From: Actinostola sp. cb2023
Taxonomy: Eukaryota; Cnidaria; Anthozoa; Actiniaria; Actinostolidae
Direction: 5' to 3'
Length of the DNA stretch: 64,000 bases
NCBI GenBank assembly: GCA_033675265.1
Contig: JAUJYZ010001546.1
Location: 1,046,501 to 1,110,500 of the forward strand
Shown here: positions 59,090-64,000 of the stretch, one piece after another
Layout of the letters: every line of letters starts with the position of its first letter
How positions within the stretch are numbered: the first letter of the stretch is position 1
The notes under the pieces: generated by a model
Database searches by the model: none
Seen by the model: only the letters and a program-made list of their open reading frames with translations
Told to the model about the DNA's origin: nothing
Translations under genes and position numbers: made by a program

Positions 59090-59479
59090 CTAACGCTTTG
59101 ATTTCCTCTTTTTAGAATGAGTTGCTCCATTACCCTTTGTTAAATTGAAGGGCAACCAAGCACCCCCCTTCTTTTGGTTTTGCATAAAACCTTTTTCCTT
59201 CAGTTGAGGATTCGGGGTCTTCACAACCTTCGCCCGGAGAGTTCTCTTGTCAACAATACCGATGTAACGGTCAATGAACTGGTCTCCATTTCCTCTGTTA
59301 TGCTCTTGAATTCTTCTTTTTAAATTATTTGTTTGCCCAGTGTATAAGGCTATGGGAGTTCCCCGTGGCTCCGATTGTGTTATGGTATATATCCCAGGTT
59401 TTGATGGGATGTTTTTTGATCCCAAACACTTGAGCTTGGACATTCTGGGATTGCCTTTCTTTGCCTTTGCCGGTGCCAT
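59090..59479 (-). CDS. GIY-YIG domain protein, single exon
   Basis: 129 residues. The GIY-YIG signature is clear: PGIYTITQ (29-31 as GIY), ALYTGQTNNLKRRIQEH (YTG at 46-48, the usual catalytic Arg in KRR at 55-56, then EH 59-60) and a later Glu (E95) that could be the metal ligand. The termini are strongly basic (MAPAKAKKGN; HSKKRKSKR), as in DNA-binding or nuclear proteins. GIY-YIG enzymes cut DNA in repair (SLX1-like, UvrC) or as mobile nucleases. The lack of a RING domain argues against SLX1. No neighbour suggests a pathway. The start ATG is chosen because a stop lies shortly upstream. It could be a host gene or a relic of a mobile element. Confidence 0.75.
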   Translation of the reverse strand: MAPAKAKKGNPRMSKLKCLGSKNIPSKPGIYTITQSEPRGTPIALYTGQTNNLKRRIQEHNRGNGDQFIDRYIGIVDKRTLRAKVVKTPNPQLKEKGFMQNQKKGGAWLPFNLTKGNGATHSKKRKSKR

Positions 59480-59674
59480 CGATTGCTGTTGATAAATTCA
59501 AAGATGAGTTATTATGGAACTACAACATGCAACACAGACCGAATTTAACTGATCAACTATGATTATTATCAGCTTCAACTAAGGTAGATATTTCTTTCTA
59601 TTTTTTATTTTTAATCAGTCAATATTCAGTAACAGGAACATCAAGTTTCGCCTAGGGCTAGTTATACCCTGGTT

Positions 59675-60062
59675 CCAGGGGGGAGGGGGAGGGGGGGGGG
59701 GGGTACTCCCGGAAATCTAGGATAGGGGTGTGCCCCCGGGATGTCGAAACCCTGACCCTATTTAAGGATGAAGATTTGGAAAATTCATACCCTTTCCAAG
59801 GATTTGTCACTGAAATATAGACCCAACTGTTAAGGAAAAAGTGAATACTATTCCTTTGGAAATCGCTAATATCAGAAGTACATACGCTGCATGCTGTTAC
59901 GCTAAGCGGATTTTTTAGTCAAAATAACAAAAGTGTACCCAAATTAAAGATCGAATATTTTATTTTATGGTGAAAAATCAAAATATGGTACCCAATTTAA
60001 GGATCTGGAGGTTCAAAAACCATACCCTATTTGGGGGCACATACCTATACACCCTATGCATA
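59675..60062. mobile_element. GC-rich inverted-repeat element, relative of 5,018-5,405
   Basis: The left end has CCAGGGGGGAGGGGGAGGG and a G run, then GTACTCCCGG. Inside are ACCCTATTT-AAGGAT phrases in both orientations. The right boundary is fuzzy. 60,063-60,500 shows no gene. Confidence 0.45.
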
Positions 60063-60500
60063 AATGATAGAATCGTAAATTAAATCTCATTCACTTTGTT
60101 ATTGGGAATATGTTACAGCAATATCTGACCATCTCTTTGAAGAAAGTGTTTTCAAAAATGAACACACCAAATTTTAGGGCTGTACGTACTACGAAATCTT
60201 GAAAAGTTATAGTGACTTGAAATTACAAAGATTTGTGCCAGAAACCGGACTTTGGCCCTAAATGCCTCGTTTCCGTGTATTTTGTACCTTTCAAACGCTT
60301 ACTACTTTGTGATGGTTTCATTTTTATTAATGCACTTTTGGGGTAATTACTAAACTGTGGATGATCTTTCAATCTATTATTATACCTTTACTTAACTCGT
60401 CATTCTTTCAGGTTTTGCAAATTTATGCAAATTCAAGAAATCGAGTATTGCATAGGGTGTCTAGCATATATATCGATTCCCGGAGGGGTACTCCCATATA

Positions 60501-60991
60501 AATCGAATCCAATCGAAGTTATCGAACCCAATCGTTCGGTTGTTTTTGATTGGGTTCGGCAATCGAACAGAATCGAATTCTCCCAAAAAATTTGCCAACC
60601 GAACACAATTGAACGTTCGATCATCGAACGTTTCTTTAATCGAACAGATTTATATTAAAGAATATCGTCCCAACTCTCTGTGCCGGGTCTCTGTTGTAAA
60701 GGCACTGGTTGATTTGATGTTGAAATGTGTTTATATTAAATTTATTGCGTTCTTTAATATTAGATGACTGCAGAAATCTTCCGATTTTAGACTGCAATGC
60801 TTATCAATATTTTAGTTTTAGCGTTTTATTTTCACCGAGCAAAATCGAACTAATCCGATTGATTGTGTGTTCGATTGGTTCGATTGCATTTGTGTTCGGT
60901 AATCGAATTCTCCCAAAAGTTCCGGTTCGATCATGTTCGATTGCCGAACCAATCGTAACAATCGAACGATTGGGTTCGATTGGATTCGATT
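60501..60991. mobile_element. Foldback element built from ATCGAAC/GTTCGAT words
   Basis: AATCGAATCCAATCGAA on the left pairs with TTCGATTGGATTCGATT on the right. Long imperfect arms repeat TTCGATTG and CGAATTCTCCCAAAA. The short frames inside are not genes. Confidence 0.6.
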
Positions 60992-61214
60992 GATTTTTTG
61001 TTCGGTTTTGTTCGATTGACTACGCCGGGACTGATACATAAAAAATGTGCTTGCTTGCACCTTTTTTTTCATCGGTACAACATGTACTGAGCAAACCAGA
61101 TTGTATTCCATACTAAACTCATCCAATCAACTATAAACTGGTAACAAATACTCATGAATACATATATATAGAAACATTTTAAGACCTCCTACGTACAATA
61201 TATAACTCACTTAC

Positions 61215-61284
61215 CTTCAAAGAAGTAAAGATTTCAAGTAAAATCTGTGCCTCAGTAAATTTGAAATTCCCGCTTGTGTCGTCT
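61215..61284 (-). CDS. Possible orphan coding exon
   Basis: On the minus strand TTATTCAG precedes a 70-base open segment (DDTSGNFKFTEAQILLEIF) that ends at TTGAAG/GTAAGTGAG, a strong donor. I could not find the exons before or after it, and the family is unknown. Low confidence. Confidence 0.3.
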
Positions 61285-61706
61285 CTGAATAATGAATGGT
61301 GCAATACTCGAATGACGTACACTTATATACACACATGATACTAACCAATCAAAATTGTTGAACACGATGATGTCATGTCTATTTTAGTCCTATTCTTTGG
61401 AACAAGTCTGAACAAGCCCAAATTTAAACGGCGAACGTTCGACAAGGCTACAAAAGTTCCCGCCAAAAGTACAGTGGTGGGAACTTTTGTATTTTTTTCG
61501 TAGGTCTCGACTGATTTTTGTACCAATATACAAGAAAACGGTTAATTTTTGAGCAGGATTTCTTCTGTAAACTTCACGGAGTGTCTCACGCTCGTTTCTA
61601 GTTTTTCCTCGATATTAATTACCACAGGAATCCCAATTAACTTCGTTTGCTTGGATGTCCAGTTTATTCACTCCTATTCCTATTCAAAGAAAGCTCATTT
61701 ACCAAT

Positions 61707-63689
61707 ATGATATCGATTGGCTCACCAGGGGGATACGAAAATCTAGAGTTCAAGGCTCTCAAAGATGGAGAATTCACTGAAGGAGCCAACATTGTATTGT
61801 CCAAGATTCCAGAAGAAGATCTTGTCGTTGTAAAAACATTCGCTTGCGGAGTATACTACGCCGACATTTGCATTCGATGGGGACTCTATGAATCAGCTAA
61901 GCAGTATGTAGGCTGGCCCATTACTCCTGGATTCGAATTCAGTGGCAAAATCATCTCTAAAGGATCTAATGTTCATGATTTTGAAGTTGGACAGTGCGTG
62001 TTTGGGGTATCTTTGTTTGGGGGCTATTCAGAGGTGATCAGGGTACCCCAAAACCAGATTTTCCCTCTACCAGAGAAGCTTGATAGATATGAAGCGGCTG
62101 GCTTTCCAACAGTATCCCTGACGGCATGGTATGCCATGATGGAGCTTGCAAGACCACGCCCAGGGTCTTGGGTGCTGGTGCCTGCCTCGTACCCAGTCGC
62201 TTCTTCGGAGGGCAAGGGGAAGGGGAGGGGGGAAGGGGGACGAGAAAGCGAAACGCGCAAGTCCTTCCCTTGCTCCTTTGCGATCCCCTCTAATCCCTTC
62301 CCATGGTGCTTTGCTCCCCAGTTCTTTTCGCTTTCTCGTTTCCCCCCCTCCCCTTCCCCTTCCCCTCCGAAGAAGCGACTGGGTTCGAGGCAGTGCTGGT
62401 GCACTCTGCCGCAGGGGGTGTAGGGAGTACGTTGATACAGTTGGCGAAGATTGCTGGTTGTCAGGTTGTGGGGGTCATTGGGGCATCACATAAAGAAGAG
62501 TTAGTCAAACAACTTGGTAAGAAAGAGATTTGTATCTTTTAAAGATTTACATGGTTACAACTGAAATATTAAAGTCTCCCTCAGCCATTTTTAGTGTCGT
62601 CATGCAACACTCTTCTCAACAGAATGATAAGATGGAGAGAGAGCATTGCATGATGACACTAAAAGCGGCTGCAAGGGAGACTACTGAATATACGAATGTG
62701 TATCTATAGATATTTTCTCTGGTATTGTTAGGTTGCGAACATGTGATTGACAAGTCAAAAGAAAGCCTATGGCAGAGAGCAGAAGAGATTTCACCCAATG
62801 CGGGCTATGACGCTGTGTTTGATGCTAATGGTGTAGCAACAGTGATGGAGAGTTATAACCACCTTTCACCTGGAGGGAAACTCGTTGTGTATGGTATGTG
62901 TTTCGGGTTATAGCAGTTTTCAATATTCGTATAAATGACACAGTCTATTTGTTCTATTCTTAGTTAAGAAATGACTTACTAAGGAACACCTCAAAACAGA
63001 ACAAAAATGTTGTTTATACGAATGGTTCGCATTCTCTTATCTCCGCTTGTATAAATAGCCCTAATTTGTCAGTTTGTGTTTTACTTTCAACATTTTTTAT
63101 AACTGTTATCGTTGAAGTACGACCTACATTTAAACAGCTTTTTAAGTTTGAAAATAGTTGGACGTCAATCAAACAACATGGGCATGTCCAGACTTTAGCC
63201 AATCATAGCAAAGCTAGTTTGATTGATGGCCGTCTAGATTGGAGTTTATCTATATCTTATTGTAGGGCCTCTATTGATAATAGTTTGTTACAGCTTTGTA
63301 AATACTGATAGAGCTACCCTGTGTAAATAAAGGCATCTATCTATCTATCTAAAAGCGTTGTAGTTTTCAGGGTCGCACTTCAACAATAATGGTTGTAATT
63401 TAATCTTTTTCCCAAGATTTTCATACCATGCTCCCACGTTCAGATGCAAATGGATCAGGTAGTCTTGGAATTTTGAATTGGCTCAAAATTGGTTGGAATT
63501 ATCTTTGGTCCTCTTGAGGTAATCTGTGGGATTCCTGTGTAGATGTACCACAGGGAACCCACAATGATAACAATGTTCTATTTATGACAGATGACAAATA
63601 ACAATAAGAGTGTCATGGCATTCAACCTCAGTTTCATGTTCAGCAGAATGGACATCTTCAAAGAGGCGATGACCCAGCTAATAAAATGG
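61707..63689 (+). CDS. VAT1/quinone-oxidoreductase-like MDR protein, partial
   Basis: Medium-chain dehydrogenase/reductase without the zinc-binding signature, closest in my reading to VAT1-like proteins; a NADPH-dependent reductase is expected (inference). Exons: 61,707-62,171, 62,390-62,516, 62,732-62,893, 63,417-63,518 and 63,591-63,689, probably continuing past the last. Landmarks: GSPGGYENLEF at the start, TPGFEFSG, the nucleotide-binding VLVHSAAGGVG, YNHLSPGGKLVVY, FHTMLPRSD and KSVMAFNLSFMFSRMD. Intron 1 is a transposon. Exon 4 enters in the frame of FHTMLPRSD but leaves in the frame of FGPLEMTNNN, one base out, and its first frame meets TGA. So the gene may be newly broken, or the sequence has an error. 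The start is uncertain: the frame is open upstream of this ATG. Confidence 0.75.
62182..62393. mobile_element. MITE forming intron 1 of the VAT1-like gene
   Basis: The inverted ends CTGCCTCGTACCCAGTCGCT and its complement (one or two mismatches over about 45 bp, continuing into GGGAAGGGG stretches) are flanked by the 9-bp direct repeat TGCTGGTGC (62,173-62,181 and 62,394-62,402). Removing the element and one repeat restores TGGGTGCTGGTGCACTCTGC, i.e. WVLVHSA of the NADP-binding loop. The end word TCGTACCCAG is shared with the 9-bp-duplication element at 2,420-3,169, which suggests a common (Mutator-like) family. Confidence 0.9.
62573..62682. mobile_element. AGTCTCCCT MITE in intron 2 of the VAT1-like gene
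   Basis: The ends AGTCTCCCT and AGGGAGACT, with GTCGTCATGCAA and TTGCATGATGAC arms. Same family as 34,548-34,615 in unit 2. Confidence 0.75.
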
Positions 63690-63925
63690 GTACACAATGA
63701 TAGAGATGTGTAGTAGGCTGAGTACTCACAATTTGGAACTCTGTTCACGGCTTGCGTTCCCCACCCTTTTCCCCACCCACAGCTGAGATGACTAGTACAC
63801 GCTCGCGCTTCCTCGCCTGCGGACTCGCATTTTCCCATAACTCTATTGTCCACAGGTCTTTGTGAAGCAGGGCTGCACTTTAAATACAATACTATTTAAT
63901 AATAAATGTAAATACATTTATATTC

Positions 63926-64000
63926 GCGCGTCTTTTTTTGATGGGTTTCCTGTGGTAGAGCGTGCGCGCGATATGCGATACGTTGGGTTCCCTGTACATA
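63926..64000. mobile_element. Right-hand end of a CCACAGGAA-family element
   Basis: GCGTCTTTTTTTGATGGGTTTCCTGTGGTAGAGCG closely matches 43,828-43,865, followed by GTTGGGTTCCCTGT as at 43,908. The element may run past the window edge. 63,690-63,925 shows no clear exon. Confidence 0.55.

Overview
The window is animal nuclear DNA. It is AT-rich, has spliced genes with short introns and GT-AG junctions, and is packed with short inverted-repeat DNA transposons (MITEs). The complete heme-type cystathionine beta-synthase and the style of the repeats point to a marine invertebrate, most likely a cnidarian (anthozoan). That placement is an inference; I saw no taxonomic marker gene.

Layout. (1) 821-11,962: an 11.1-kb segment bounded by 57-bp inverted repeats. 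It holds two convergent multi-exon genes, each with its own TATA box just inside an end. The left gene has a CPxC-type cysteine motif and looks broken by a MITE in an exon and an in-frame TAG. The right gene resembles a large family of transposase-like animal proteins. I read this as one large, decaying DNA transposon with other elements nested in it. (2) 12,586-41,985: two tandem copies of a roughly 13-15 kb segment. Each carries one intact two-exon gene for a 493-residue protein that looks like a circularly permuted ATP-grasp ligase. Comparing the copies shows transposon insertions against empty sites. Copy 2 has also gained long triplet arrays, including 750 bp of (CTA)n. (3) 41,986-46,609: no gene recognised, mostly inverted-repeat elements. 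(4) 46,610-56,919, minus strand: a full 16-exon CBS gene (536 residues). Exon 14 lies in a 4 x 126-bp tandem array. (5) 57,100-61,300: repeats, a GIY-YIG domain gene and weak candidates. (6) 61,707-63,689 and probably beyond: a VAT1/quinone-oxidoreductase-like gene. One of its introns is a MITE inserted in coding sequence with a 9-bp target duplication.

The host genes (CBS, ATP-grasp pair, GIY-YIG, VAT1-like) show no obvious pathway link. What unites the window is transposon activity: insertions in exons, introns and other elements, a probable intron birth, and a segmental duplication with a MITE at its junction.
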